A stretch of 64,000 nucleotides of DNA from an uncultured Pseudoalteromonas sp. Its GTDB lineage: Bacteria > Pseudomonadota > Gammaproteobacteria > Enterobacterales > Alteromonadaceae. This document shows positions 17,943 through 26,160 of the stretch, piece after piece; the stretch's first letter is position 1; every line of letters starts with the position of its first letter. The stretch spans positions 35,263 to 99,262 of the forward strand of contig CANLRB010000017.1 of NCBI GenBank assembly GCA_947493455.1, read 5' to 3'. The notes below the pieces were generated by a model. The model was not told the origin of the DNA. It saw only the letters and a program-made list of their open reading frames with translations, and ran no database searches. Made by a program: the position numbers and the translations under genes.

Positions 17943-17951
17943 AAGGAGAAT

Positions 17952-18197
17952 ATGAAAATGATTAAAAATTTAGATGACCCACGGTATAAAGCGCTAATTG
18001 AGTGGCTGAAATCCACTCGAATTGAGAAAGGTTTAAGTGTACGTGACTTAGGTAAATTGTTAGATGAACCCCATCAATTTGTCGTTAAGATAGAGACATA
18101 CGAAAGGAAGTTGAACGTACTAGAATACGTTCAATATTGTGAGTCTCTTAAGATTTCCCCTTCCGACGGGTTAGCCCTAATAACAAATGGTGCTTAA
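17952..18197 (+). CDS. Small XRE-type HTH regulator
   Basis: 81 aa. A single helix-turn-helix is visible (WLKSTRIEKGLSVRDLGKLL, then HQFVVKIETYERKLN), of the Cro/C1 XRE type, with few extra residues. The start at 17952 has AAGGAG at 17943-17948. Two matching palindromes lie immediately upstream between this gene and the divergent 213-aa gene, making it a likely autorepressor that controls both. Size and layout resemble controller proteins of restriction-modification or toxin-antitoxin loci. It ends one base before the convergent membrane-protein gene. Confidence 0.82.
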   Translation: MKMIKNLDDPRYKALIEWLKSTRIEKGLSVRDLGKLLDEPHQFVVKIETYERKLNVLEYVQYCESLKISPSDGLALITNGA

Positions 18198-18198
18198 C

Positions 18199-19764
18199 TT
18201 ATGGCGGTGTTGGAGAAACTGCTTTATTTTTTTTAGGTGTTTTTACAGGAGTGACTACTTTTGGCGGGGTAACTTTTGTTTTGGGGCTCTTTGTGCTGCT
18301 AGGGGGGATTGGTGCATCAGCTTCAAAAACTTTATTAGCGACCCCAAAAGATAAAATTAAACTTACTAATAAACCAACCCACCAAGAAGCATATCTTTTC
18401 AGTTGCCCTATTAAATAAACTTTATTTTTGGTTATCACAGGATCAACAATATCATTGATTTCTGACTCCATGATAATTTTGTCATAGTTAAGAATTAGAA
18501 TATCTTTTATTGTGGATGAGGCGCTTTCAAATCGCTTTATGGTTTCTTTATATGACATAGTAAGCCATAAAGCCGAAATCAAAGATAAAATCAGCACAAT
18601 AGCAAAATAGCCATCAGAAAATACAGTTTGATATCCGTTATCTTTCAATCCATTTACTAATACCACTGTTAGCAAAAAAGTTAACAATACAAGAACATTA
18701 TTTTTCAGTGACTCTAATAGGTCATCTGCCATATTATATGTCTTAGCTGTTGCATCAATAATAAACTCACCAATTTTATTTTTTACTTCCAAGTAACTTT
18801 GAAGGTTATCTTTTAAATAAACTTGGTAATTAGATCGAATCGCTTCCCATGCCTCATTATCAAACTTGATATTCCCACTTTCATTGAGGTGAATAGAGAG
18901 TACATTTCGGACTAAACCTAATTTATCTACACTATTCCCACCTTCATATGTCCAAGCATAAATTTTATGAAGCAAATCATTAACATAGGATAATTTATCT
19001 AAAGGGTTTCCTTCACAATAAATTGTTTTGTAGCCATTAATTTTATATGAAAGTAAATTGTCAGCACTAAATTCTGTAAAATTTGAGATAAATATTAAAC
19101 TCAATGCACCTGAAATTTCATCAAATAAGCGATTAATTTCTCTTACATCAGAATCAACTAAAAGATAAAAATCGCTAGGGAGTACTTTTAAATCAATATT
19201 ACCGAATGCACTATTTTCATGGAACATCTGTAAATTGGCTTGGCGCTTTTTAGGAAGTAGCTCTTTAAAAGAGTCAGGGTAGTGACCTGATTGATAAAAA
19301 AGAATTCCATTTGAATAAAATGTATTTATTGTTGAAAAAACCTCAAAAACTATTTTATTTTCGAATTTTTTTGAGAATGTAGTAATAAGGTTTAAGGGCT
19401 TCTCTTTACTTAAATACTCAGCAAAGTGCTCTAAAAAATAAATAGAAATTTCAGAATCATTTTTACATTTAGTTATTTTAAGGTCGATATCAAACGTGTC
19501 TTCATCGTCATTATCATTTATATGCTCAGTCAGAAGATCGTAACTTTGCCTTGACGTGTTTGATACACTTACATGATTGCCACATATATCAAGAAATAAC
19601 TCAAACTTATCTCTTTCGGAAATAGTTTTAAGCTCATCAAATAACTTAAAGATAAACTCTGATATTTGACAATCTGGCTTCCCTTTAATTGTTAAGTTAT
19701 CCAACGTTTCATTAATTGCGACAGAAGACACTGTAGAGTTAGTTTTAAAGAACTCAGCTAACAT
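18199..19764 (-). CDS. Large membrane protein, last gene of the Mrr-like operon
   Basis: 521 aa. A long soluble N-terminal region (about residues 1-350) is followed by three predicted membrane helices (near 355-375, VLVLLTFLLTVVLVNGL; near 387-405; and near 465-485, WWVGLLVSLILSFGVA) and a Pro/Lys-rich tail (PPSSTKSPKTK). I recognise no named domain. It follows the NA37-like gene with a 2-bp gap, so it is cotranslated with the nuclease operon. Membrane effectors or anchors are common as end genes of phage-defence operons; its role here is an inference from that setting. Confidence 0.7.
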   Translation of the reverse strand: MLAEFFKTNSTVSSVAINETLDNLTIKGKPDCQISEFIFKLFDELKTISERDKFELFLDICGNHVSVSNTSRQSYDLLTEHINDNDDEDTFDIDLKITKCKNDSEISIYFLEHFAEYLSKEKPLNLITTFSKKFENKIVFEVFSTINTFYSNGILFYQSGHYPDSFKELLPKKRQANLQMFHENSAFGNIDLKVLPSDFYLLVDSDVREINRLFDEISGALSLIFISNFTEFSADNLLSYKINGYKTIYCEGNPLDKLSYVNDLLHKIYAWTYEGGNSVDKLGLVRNVLSIHLNESGNIKFDNEAWEAIRSNYQVYLKDNLQSYLEVKNKIGEFIIDATAKTYNMADDLLESLKNNVLVLLTFLLTVVLVNGLKDNGYQTVFSDGYFAIVLILSLISALWLTMSYKETIKRFESASSTIKDILILNYDKIIMESEINDIVDPVITKNKVYLIGQLKRYASWWVGLLVSLILSFGVANKVFEADAPIPPSSTKSPKTKVTPPKVVTPVKTPKKNKAVSPTPP

Positions 19765-19766
19765 GT

Positions 19767-20852
19767 CTACAACTCTCTAGCTTTTTCACTAAATCTATCA
19801 AAGCCTTCGGTAGATTCAATTACGACTAACTTTCGGCCACATGTGGTTTGTTCTGACCAAACTTTATCGCTAATATTTTCAATTCCGTCTTCAATGGTGA
19901 TTGATATCTCTTTAGATAAATCATATTTAGTTTTTCTAAATGGAACCTCTGAAGGGACTAAATTAAAGTGAGTATCAAATCCTTTTTTCTCAGGGAGATC
20001 TTTTAATTTATTTACTAAGTCAGGTAATTTATCTTTTAAATTAGCGTCTACAGGCTCATAGTTAGTTAAATTCTCATCAATAAACTCATCGTATTTTAGC
20101 TCTCCTTTTTGCTTAAATGATGAGATTGCTGAATTTCTTATAATGGTATGATCAGCGGGATGTTCCGCTTTGATTTTATTAATAACTTTCAACACCTCTT
20201 TTGAAGCAATTCGAGTGTTATGAGCATCGTTTCTTAACTCTTTTAATTCTAAAAATTCACTCCACCAGTATGTTGATGGCTTAGAGTTTGTATCAAATAC
20301 AAATACTGTAGCTGGTTGATTGTTGGCATCAAATGTTACTTTACATGCCTTATAAACTTTATTTGCTATTGATATGCCAATTTTCTTTTTAAAATCAACT
20401 TCATCTAAGAATGTTTGATGTTCTATTTTTACGCCTAAATATGAGATAGAACCATTGTCACGGTACAAAAACTGCAAAAAGCTTCCCTTTTTTACATGAC
20501 CATCACCTGATGGACTTAAGTGACCATATTTATCATCTGTATTTATTTCCTTCTCAAGTAGCCTTTGTGCAAGATTAGATGAAATGGTATTACTCTGAAG
20601 ATCTTGATTTTGAGTATATGACGTTAGAGCTGTGAAAAATTCTGTTGTTTCTCTTAAGAAACCATAAGCTCGCTTCTGTTCTTTATTTTGTATTTCTTTT
20701 AGAAGGTCATCAAGATAGCCTTCTAAGTCAGTCTGTTGCCCTGACATTGGAATAGCTGTCAGTGCTTTTGATTCAACATCTATTTGGTGTAAAACTGTGC
20801 TGACTATTCTACCATCAGTGTTTGGTGACTCTTGTATTGCAACTGCTTCCAT
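19767..20852 (-). CDS. Possible nucleoid-associated (NA37/NdpA-like) protein
   Basis: 361 aa soluble protein. The segment GHVKKGSFLQFLYRD, then YLGVKIEHQTFLDEVDFKKK, a following aromatic STYWWSEFL block and a late beta strand block resemble NA37/NdpA-type nucleoid proteins, but the match is by eye and weak. The start overlaps the Mrr-like gene stop by one base (TAATG) and the next gene starts 2 bp after its stop, so the three are a tight operon. Alternatives: an unrelated nuclease partner or sensor. Confidence 0.5.
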   Translation of the reverse strand: MEAVAIQESPNTDGRIVSTVLHQIDVESKALTAIPMSGQQTDLEGYLDDLLKEIQNKEQKRAYGFLRETTEFFTALTSYTQNQDLQSNTISSNLAQRLLEKEINTDDKYGHLSPSGDGHVKKGSFLQFLYRDNGSISYLGVKIEHQTFLDEVDFKKKIGISIANKVYKACKVTFDANNQPATVFVFDTNSKPSTYWWSEFLELKELRNDAHNTRIASKEVLKVINKIKAEHPADHTIIRNSAISSFKQKGELKYDEFIDENLTNYEPVDANLKDKLPDLVNKLKDLPEKKGFDTHFNLVPSEVPFRKTKYDLSKEISITIEDGIENISDKVWSEQTTCGRKLVVIESTEGFDRFSEKAREL

Positions 20853-21676
20853 TAATTACTCCTTGTTATTTTTTTGATTTTTTCTGCTTCCTGCATAATT
20901 AATGCAGTACGTCTGCCTGATGTCATTTCACCTATAGGTGTCAATACATTATCAGGATTATATTTACCATCTTTCGACATTGCCCACTCTGCCACAAGTA
21001 GTTTCTCATCAAAATGATTTAAATTAAGATTTAGCCAATTTATAAGTTGCTGAAAAGAATTTACAACCAACTTCCCTTTGCGTTCAGTCATATGCATTGT
21101 CAAATCAATTGGGTAGTTTTTTGCACTAGCTTCTAATAATGCATATTCAGCAGTAGTTAAAAGCTCTTGCCCAACAAATAACCAATTCATGCTTGGCACT
21201 TCATGACGTAAGCCATATTCAATCCGAATAGCTTTTTTATGAGCCCAATATCTATCATCAATACGAGCAATTCTATCTCTATAAGATTTTAAAATCTTAT
21301 CTTCTACATAGTCACTGGTATCTATTTTTAGTTCTTCAAATGTCTTAAGTCTTATACAAGTATTATTTGCAGCTTCGTAGGCTCCCTTTTGAAAACCTTT
21401 TTTAGATATTATAAAACCTGAATCAGCACCTATTTGCTCAACTATCGAATGAAAAGTAAGAACTTTATCTTTTGTAATTTTTGAATTCCAACATTTTGCT
21501 TCAACAAGCCATAATAGCTCATCACCCAAAAACTTAGTTTTAACTACAACATCAATGTCATGAGAGGTTCTCACTCCTTGCATCGTTACGTTGGTTTCTG
21601 CATCAGCACCAATTGATAAAAAGTGTTCTTTTATTTCTTCTTGAAACTTATACCATTCAGGTTTTTCTTCAGACAT
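20852..21676 (-). CDS. Mrr-like PD-(D/E)xK restriction endonuclease
   Basis: 274 aa. The nuclease core is in the first 110 residues: an Asp in HDIDVVVKT, then LLWLVEAKCW giving the E-x-K catalytic pair, and FIISKKGFQKGAYEAA, a typical Mrr-fold helix. This is the PF04471 type IV/Mrr-like fold that cuts DNA. The C-terminal 160 residues are helical and unrecognised. No methyltransferase is nearby, so self-protection must come from target choice or from its operon partners. It begins 32 bp downstream of the WYL regulator gene. Confidence 0.78.
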   Translation of the reverse strand: MSEEKPEWYKFQEEIKEHFLSIGADAETNVTMQGVRTSHDIDVVVKTKFLGDELLWLVEAKCWNSKITKDKVLTFHSIVEQIGADSGFIISKKGFQKGAYEAANNTCIRLKTFEELKIDTSDYVEDKILKSYRDRIARIDDRYWAHKKAIRIEYGLRHEVPSMNWLFVGQELLTTAEYALLEASAKNYPIDLTMHMTERKGKLVVNSFQQLINWLNLNLNHFDEKLLVAEWAMSKDGKYNPDNVLTPIGEMTSGRRTALIMQEAEKIKKITRSN

Positions 21677-21708
21677 TACACTTCTCCGTAAATGTATTAC
21701 ATCTGCTT

Positions 21709-22578
21709 TCAGTTTTGTTCATAGCCAGGTGCTATAGCTAAATTCTCAGCACCGTATAAAGTTTGAGCGTTTCGTAAAAATAATTGATATTCGGGGCCTA
21801 CAAGCGTTCCGCTTTCAGAACAGTCCACATTCCAACGCCTTAATAAATAACCTGCCATGGCCGCTCGTACATTTACTTCTAAAACGCCACTTTCCATACC
21901 GAAGTCCAACTTGATAGCCGTTGGATACTCAACGTTTTTGGGGTGTGGAACGATTTGCAGTGGCACCATTCGCATCCACTGATGATCTTCTAACTTATCT
22001 TCTTCTGGCGAAGGTGTCTGTGCTTGAATTGTAATTTTGGTAATACGGGTTAAAACAAAATCTCGAAAGGATTTAGATTTGCGATCAAAAGCTCTTAAAT
22101 GCCAACGTAAGCCGTTATCTACTATCGAGTGAGGCACAAGCTCTCTTGAACCAGAGCCACTACTTAGAGACGTGTATATAACGCTAACAGGTTTATGATT
22201 GATAATCGCTTGAGATAACTTTGCAATAATATCAATATCAGGCACATTTAACGGGCTAGGCGTTTCAATAGGGAACGATGTTTCACCAATTGCATCAAAG
22301 CCATCGCTAATGTTATTAGCTAGCTTAATCAGAGTACGGCGAGCATCATGTTTAAAAACAGGCTTGAATTTGGTTGTGATAAAGTATTTTTTCTCTACAT
22401 TATCGTAAGCCATATTCTCTGGAGCTTGTTCTTTATAGAACTTTAAATCCCGAGTTGCTGCGGCTAGGCCTAACTCGAAATGACTAACTATTTCACTGCG
22501 AGTAACCATGCCAGTGAAATATAATTTAAAGTCGATATAGGCTAGGCGCTGCTTCTGTGCAAAGCTAAAATCCGTCAT
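21709..22578 (-). CDS. WYL-domain transcriptional regulator, BrxR/CapW-like
   Basis: 289 aa. An N-terminal winged helix (AQKQRLAYIDFKLYFTGMVTR) is followed by a WYL domain (KPVSVIYTSLSSG, then HSIVDNGLRWHLRAFDR and FVLTRI) and a C-terminal WCX-like region. This architecture and length match BrxR/CapW repressors that control BREX, CBASS and other phage-defence operons. It heads the operon encoding the Mrr-like nuclease, NA37-like protein and membrane protein. A short inverted repeat overlaps the likely promoter just upstream. Ligand unknown. Confidence 0.85.
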   Translation of the reverse strand: MTDFSFAQKQRLAYIDFKLYFTGMVTRSEIVSHFELGLAAATRDLKFYKEQAPENMAYDNVEKKYFITTKFKPVFKHDARRTLIKLANNISDGFDAIGETSFPIETPSPLNVPDIDIIAKLSQAIINHKPVSVIYTSLSSGSGSRELVPHSIVDNGLRWHLRAFDRKSKSFRDFVLTRITKITIQAQTPSPEEDKLEDHQWMRMVPLQIVPHPKNVEYPTAIKLDFGMESGVLEVNVRAAMAGYLLRRWNVDCSESGTLVGPEYQLFLRNAQTLYGAENLAIAPGYEQN

Positions 22579-22606
22579 TCAATAACTCTGATTCTATTGA
22601 CATTTT

Positions 22607-22624
22607 CTATTTAAGTGGAAATAG
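22607..22624. promoter_or_regulatory. Candidate operator of the WYL regulator
   Basis: CTATTT (22607-22612), six bases and AAATAG (22619-22624) form an inverted repeat. On the minus strand it overlaps a plausible -10 (CATACT) positioned 17 bp after TTGCTG. This is where an autorepressor would bind. The repeat is short, so confidence is moderate. Confidence 0.45.
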
Positions 22625-22708
22625 TATGTATCATTATGAGTTAGACAGCAAATAGATTTTGTGCTTTATTGTTGATTAAGATCATCATTACTGAAAAGCA
22701 CCTAAACA

Positions 22709-22963
22709 ATGCCTAACCAAAACACTAAATCTCACCTTGTTAGTCACAGCGATTTAACTGAATTAGAGCAGTTAAAATCTGAATATTTTGATATCTACAA
22801 TGAGTTAATGTCGCAGTTCAAGTTTGATGACAGAACTAGTCAGGAGTGGCTAATAACACCAAAGCGGCCTTTACAAGGGAAGTCACCGTTTGAGCAGTTA
22901 ACAGTTAATGCTGATGAAGTGATGGATATACTAGTTCGCATGAGAACCGGTGACTTTTCATGA
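22709..22963 (+). CDS. MbcA/ParS-type antitoxin-like protein
   Basis: 84 aa. The C-terminal half (RPLQGKSPFEQLTVNADEVM, then DILVRMRTGDF) resembles the toxin-binding domain of MbcA/ParS/Xre antitoxins (DUF2384). The N-terminal HTH usual in that family is not evident. The expected RES-domain toxin is absent; instead the stop overlaps a 54-aa gene (ATGA at 22960-22963), which is followed by a phosphatase-like gene. It is divergent from the WYL regulator with a 130-bp gap. Confidence 0.6.
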   Translation: MPNQNTKSHLVSHSDLTELEQLKSEYFDIYNELMSQFKFDDRTSQEWLITPKRPLQGKSPFEQLTVNADEVMDILVRMRTGDFS

Positions 22964-23124
22964 GCACAGCAAACAACCCCATCTCTGATGATAAAGAGTT
23001 TGTGAATCCTTTCAAAACTGGTGAGCTAGAAAACCCAGGCGTTGATATAAATCAATCTCGTAAGCGCACTGAGCAAAAACTGAATCAGTTAAAGCCCGAA
23101 CAACCAGCGAAGAAATCAAAGTAG
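22960..23124 (+). CDS. Small hydrophilic protein, 54 aa
   Basis: This gene is too short for many gene finders. The ATG overlaps the preceding stop (ATGA) and the stop is 5 bp before the phosphatase-like gene. The product is hydrophilic and Lys-rich at its C-terminus (KPEQPAKKSK), with an NPFKTGELENPG segment. No family is recognised. Tight spacing on both sides argues that it is a real member of a three-gene operon. Confidence 0.6.
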   Translation: MSTANNPISDDKEFVNPFKTGELENPGVDINQSRKRTEQKLNQLKPEQPAKKSK

Positions 23125-23129
23125 TTAGT

Positions 23130-23459
23130 ATGAATATCCTTTTTTTATGTACAGCTAATGTTCAACGTAGCAAAACTGCCGAAGAGTTGTTTCGTGCAAC
23201 CAATAAGGATCACGAATATAAGTCAGCAGGGCTGAGCGCTAAATATGTGAAAAAGGCAAACTCAACCCTTTGTACAGAAGATATGCTTCAATGGGCTGAT
23301 AGAATTTATTTATTTGAACAGCAACATATTGATCGAATTCAAAGTCATACTGGTGAGCAGTATTTTCCTAAAATCATCAATTTGAATATTCCTGATGATT
23401 ATCAGTATTTTCAGAAAGAGCTGATTTTGCAGTTACTAAAAAAGGTTAAGCTTAGTTAG
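23130..23459 (+). CDS. Low-molecular-weight protein-tyrosine-phosphatase-like protein
   Basis: 109 aa. The N-terminus MNILFLCTANVQRSKTAEELF carries the CxxxxxR(S) phosphate loop (CTANVQRS) of LMW tyrosine phosphatases, and the family Asp may be in LNIPDDYQY near the end. It is shorter than classical LMW-PTPs (about 150 aa), like the compact predicted phosphatases of COG4551. It is the third gene of an operon with an MbcA-like protein and a 54-aa protein. It may act on a phosphorylated or nucleotidylated target within this module; this is inference. Confidence 0.75.
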   Translation: MNILFLCTANVQRSKTAEELFRATNKDHEYKSAGLSAKYVKKANSTLCTEDMLQWADRIYLFEQQHIDRIQSHTGEQYFPKIINLNIPDDYQYFQKELILQLLKKVKLS

Positions 23460-23527
23460 TTTAACTAATTCAGTGAAGTAAACTTCAGCCAGTGTTTTGG
23501 TGTCTGCCTATCAATACCTTCTAGTTT

Positions 23528-24235
23528 TTAAAAACGTCCAAATAACGAAATCCCTCTTTTATCTATAGACTCTACTGGTTCATACAATTGAACTAAATAG
23601 TTAGTTTCAGGAAATATTGTAAAATACCCATCATCATCGTTAACTTTTACACTGGAAATTCCAGGGTTGGATAATTCAGAAAGATAACCTATGGAATAAC
23701 TTGGCTCAAAACTATACGCAATACCTTTATTATCGGTACATGAAATAAAGGTTACGCCAAAAGAGGCCTTCATGCTCGCTTTATCAAATGACTCGGCTTT
23801 AAGTCCAACTCGGCAATCTCCACCATCAAAAACAATATTGCCTGAAACCGATTTGATCGGTGATACAGTTGCTGCCATGGAGCTATTGATAGTTTCTCTT
23901 TTATTGTATTCATTTAAAAAAGGTAAACTAATAAACTTAACAACCATCATTGAACTGCTTGGTATTTTATACTTTGTTGCCTCAAGCTTTGCTAGGTGAA
24001 GTCTCTGTTCAATTTTAGTTTGACCATTAACTTCAACATACTCAAGTGCTTCATAACCAACAACTGATTTTATAAAAGTAATCAACCGGTTGCCTGTATC
24101 AGTAATACTGAATATAAGGCTCAATATAAAAAGAGGAATTAAGATTAATGAGAGTAGTTTATTCTTTTTAAAACCGTTTTCGAACTTTTCAAAGTTAATA
24201 TTCAACGCTAACCTCCATATTATATAACGAAGCAC
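23528..24235 (-). CDS. Membrane-anchored protein of unknown function
   Basis: 235 aa. One N-terminal membrane helix near residues 28-46 (LLSLILIPLFILSLIFSI) is followed by a periplasmic or extracytoplasmic domain with two Cys (GGDCRVGLK, FISCTDNKG) that may pair. The start is uncertain within the first 15 codons. No family is recognised. It converges with the phosphatase gene, with about 70 bp between stops. Confidence 0.6.
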   Translation of the reverse strand: MLRYIIWRLALNINFEKFENGFKKNKLLSLILIPLFILSLIFSITDTGNRLITFIKSVVGYEALEYVEVNGQTKIEQRLHLAKLEATKYKIPSSSMMVVKFISLPFLNEYNKRETINSSMAATVSPIKSVSGNIVFDGGDCRVGLKAESFDKASMKASFGVTFISCTDNKGIAYSFEPSYSIGYLSELSNPGISSVKVNDDDGYFTIFPETNYLVQLYEPVESIDKRGISLFGRF

Positions 24236-24502
24236 TCTACGAAAACTTTGAATGCTGTTGCAATAAAAATAGTTTCGCCATTTTATGGCTTAGATATTGT
24301 CATAGCCATTATTCGACTTTAAAGCCTAGAAGAATAGTTTCCTATTTTCTTTCAATCATCATTCGTTTTTTTAAAAAATACTATACTTAGCAACAAGGTA
24401 GCCCTTATATTATTTTGAGTTCAATCAGATAATTACCCAAGGCTCTAATGGAAGCATACTATTGAGTCTATGTTAAATATTTATAGTTAATGGAAGTTTA
24501 AA

Positions 24503-25111
24503 TTGAAGTATTTAGTCTTATTAATTTCTCTAATATCTTTAAGTGCCTGCGGAAAACCAAACCTAGTTTCTTGTCTTGAAGATCCTGAAGCAGCTAAAAA
24601 CACTTTTCCACTAGAGACTGAAAAAGACGGTGGAGATATTTTTAAAGCTGTACGGACCGATCAAAAATATGGCAGTTGTTTTATTGAAGAATTAAGAATT
24701 TCTCGGGATGCCTCACTAGAGAAACAAGCACAAGCCGTTTTAGATTACACATCTACAACTATTGTGTATGAGGCGGATAAAGCAGAAGGGTTTTCTGATG
24801 ATTTGAATCGCCCAGGCACTAGACTACCTTCGAGAACCGTAGCGGATGGTAAAGGCGATTGCGAAGATAAATCAGCTTTAGCTGTTGTCATGCTTAATGA
24901 GTTAGGCTTTGACACTTTTGTCATTAAAAGGCCACCAATTGATAAAGGATTGGGTCACATATTCTTAGGAATCAGAGCTGATTATGATACTGGACTAAAA
25001 TGCGGAAACGACTACTTTATTGCTTTTGATCCAACGTTAAAGGGAGCAAAGCTTGGTGATAAAGGAGCTGGATTAAGTAAGGTGAAAAATTTTCAATGTG
25101 GTCGAATATAG
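24503..25111 (+). CDS. Lipoprotein with transglutaminase-like cysteine peptidase fold
   Basis: 202 aa with a TTG start preceded by TGGAAG (24491-24496). The signal peptide ends in a lipobox (ISLSAC), so the protein is likely a lipoprotein. The catalytic-type triad of transglutaminase-like proteins is visible: Cys in KGDCEDKSALAVVM, His in GLGHIFLG and Asp in FDPT. This fold can be a peptidase or only a binding domain. The 267 bp upstream hold no gene. It may pair with the divergent membrane protein at 23528. Confidence 0.72.
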   Translation: MKYLVLLISLISLSACGKPNLVSCLEDPEAAKNTFPLETEKDGGDIFKAVRTDQKYGSCFIEELRISRDASLEKQAQAVLDYTSTTIVYEADKAEGFSDDLNRPGTRLPSRTVADGKGDCEDKSALAVVMLNELGFDTFVIKRPPIDKGLGHIFLGIRADYDTGLKCGNDYFIAFDPTLKGAKLGDKGAGLSKVKNFQCGRI

Positions 25112-25165
25112 CAATAGCAACGAGCTGCGACCACCGGCCATAAATAACACAAATACAATTGAGAT

Positions 25166-25188
25166 TTGATTAAGTTTTTTTTAATCAA
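25166..25188. terminator. Bidirectional hairpin terminator
   Basis: TTGATTAA (25166-25173), a T-rich 7-base loop and TTAATCAA (25181-25188) lie between the converging lipoprotein gene and nucleotidyltransferase gene. Confidence 0.55.
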
Positions 25189-25222
25189 GCCTGACAGTCG
25201 CATAAGTGCTAGTTACTGCCGT

Positions 25223-25516
25223 TCAGCCTATGTTATTTTTAGCTAGCACCGACAGCTTTACACAATTTTCCTTCTTGATAAAATTTGTCTCTTTCGCCTC
25301 GCTATAGTTCATATACAAAACATCCAAAGGCAAATTTTCTTCAGCTAACCGAATTTCTTTCTTCAATTCAAATAATCGCTCATCATGCTCGCCAACAATT
25401 AGGATATCTATATCATAACCTGTGCCATTAAGAGTTGAACCAAACATGTACGATTCAAAAAACCTTAAGTGCTTACATGAATTAAGCAAAAACATTGCTA
25501 TTTCTTTGGTGTTCAT
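25223..25516 (-). CDS. Minimal nucleotidyltransferase (MNT-like)
   Basis: 97 aa from the ATG at 25516, chosen because it overlaps the upstream stop as ATGA (25513-25516). It has the pol-beta nucleotidyltransferase signature GSTLNGTGYDIDILI (GS-x-loop-DxD) and a later Asp in LPLDVLY. The size is that of MNT-domain proteins, which in HEPN/MNT systems AMPylate and silence a partner RNase. No HEPN partner is present; instead it is the last gene of an operon with an HNH nuclease and an unknown protein. Confidence 0.8.
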   Translation of the reverse strand: MNTKEIAMFLLNSCKHLRFFESYMFGSTLNGTGYDIDILIVGEHDERLFELKKEIRLAEENLPLDVLYMNYSEAKETNFIKKENCVKLSVLAKNNIG

Positions 25517-26160
25517 TTCAGGGACTGCATATGAGTTTTCAAATCGTCTGTTTTTAATACTACACAACCAAGCTCTTTACCTGCTCGAATTGCAGCCGAT
25601 GTAGGTTGACCATTAGGGTTAATATTCCAAGCAATATCTACCTTGCCAAATTTCTCTACTAAAGTTCTGACACTATCAGCAGTTGGCTCATAATCCGCAA
25701 TCATTCCTATTCTTACTTTGCGACCACTCTTAAGCTCTATCATAAATAATCGATCAAATTCACGAGTAGCACTCCTTACTACCCCATATTGATGGATTAA
25801 CCTTGCTGAAAATACCCAAGTCTTGTGCTCTGCAATATTTGCTTCGCCTTTGCGGGCAGCTGAGGATAACGTACCACTATTCCCCCAACCAATCCCTCGC
25901 TCTTTAAGGTAGTCAATTGCATCCCCCCGCCAAATACAGTTGCTTCTAAAACCACAGACAAAATCAAGTTCAGGGAATTGCTCCACATAACCTTTAACAT
26001 TTGCAAGGGTAATTTCATGGCAAGCAGATATATGGGCGAGCACATCTGGCTGTCCTTTAGTCGCAACCTTTATTACATCACCTTCTATATGTTCAGCTTG
26101 AAATAACTTTCCAATTTCTTTGTTTAAATTTTCAAGTACATAATTTACTTGCCAGCTCAT
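25513..26160 (-). CDS. Unknown protein between HNH nuclease and nucleotidyltransferase
   Basis: 215 aa, soluble. No named domain is recognised. Visible features are a central acidic/aromatic block (LDFVCGFRSNCIWRG), a Gly-rich turn (ERGIGWGNSGTLSSAARKGE), a basic strand (FMIELKSGRKVRIGMI) and a C-terminal alternating beta/alpha region (VDIAWNINPNGQPTS, CVVLKTDDL) of Rossmann-like appearance. Both ends overlap neighbours by four bases (ATGA), so the three proteins are likely made in fixed ratio. It may be the sensor or adaptor of the module. Confidence 0.7.
   Translation of the reverse strand: MSWQVNYVLENLNKEIGKLFQAEHIEGDVIKVATKGQPDVLAHISACHEITLANVKGYVEQFPELDFVCGFRSNCIWRGDAIDYLKERGIGWGNSGTLSSAARKGEANIAEHKTWVFSARLIHQYGVVRSATREFDRLFMIELKSGRKVRIGMIADYEPTADSVRTLVEKFGKVDIAWNINPNGQPTSAAIRAGKELGCVVLKTDDLKTHMQSLK

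Noticed and set aside
18199-20852. Identity with the two-gene Kiwa defence system (membrane protein plus DUF4868 protein)
   Set aside because: The membrane protein is much larger than KwaA and the 361-aa protein does not look like DUF4868 by eye. The Mrr-like nuclease and WYL gene are also not part of Kiwa. A profile search would settle it.
25223-25516. CBASS-type cyclic nucleotide synthase with HNH effector
   Set aside because: The nucleotidyltransferase is only 97 aa, far below CD-NTase size, and no SAVED-like sensor could be recognised in the HNH protein's C-terminal part.
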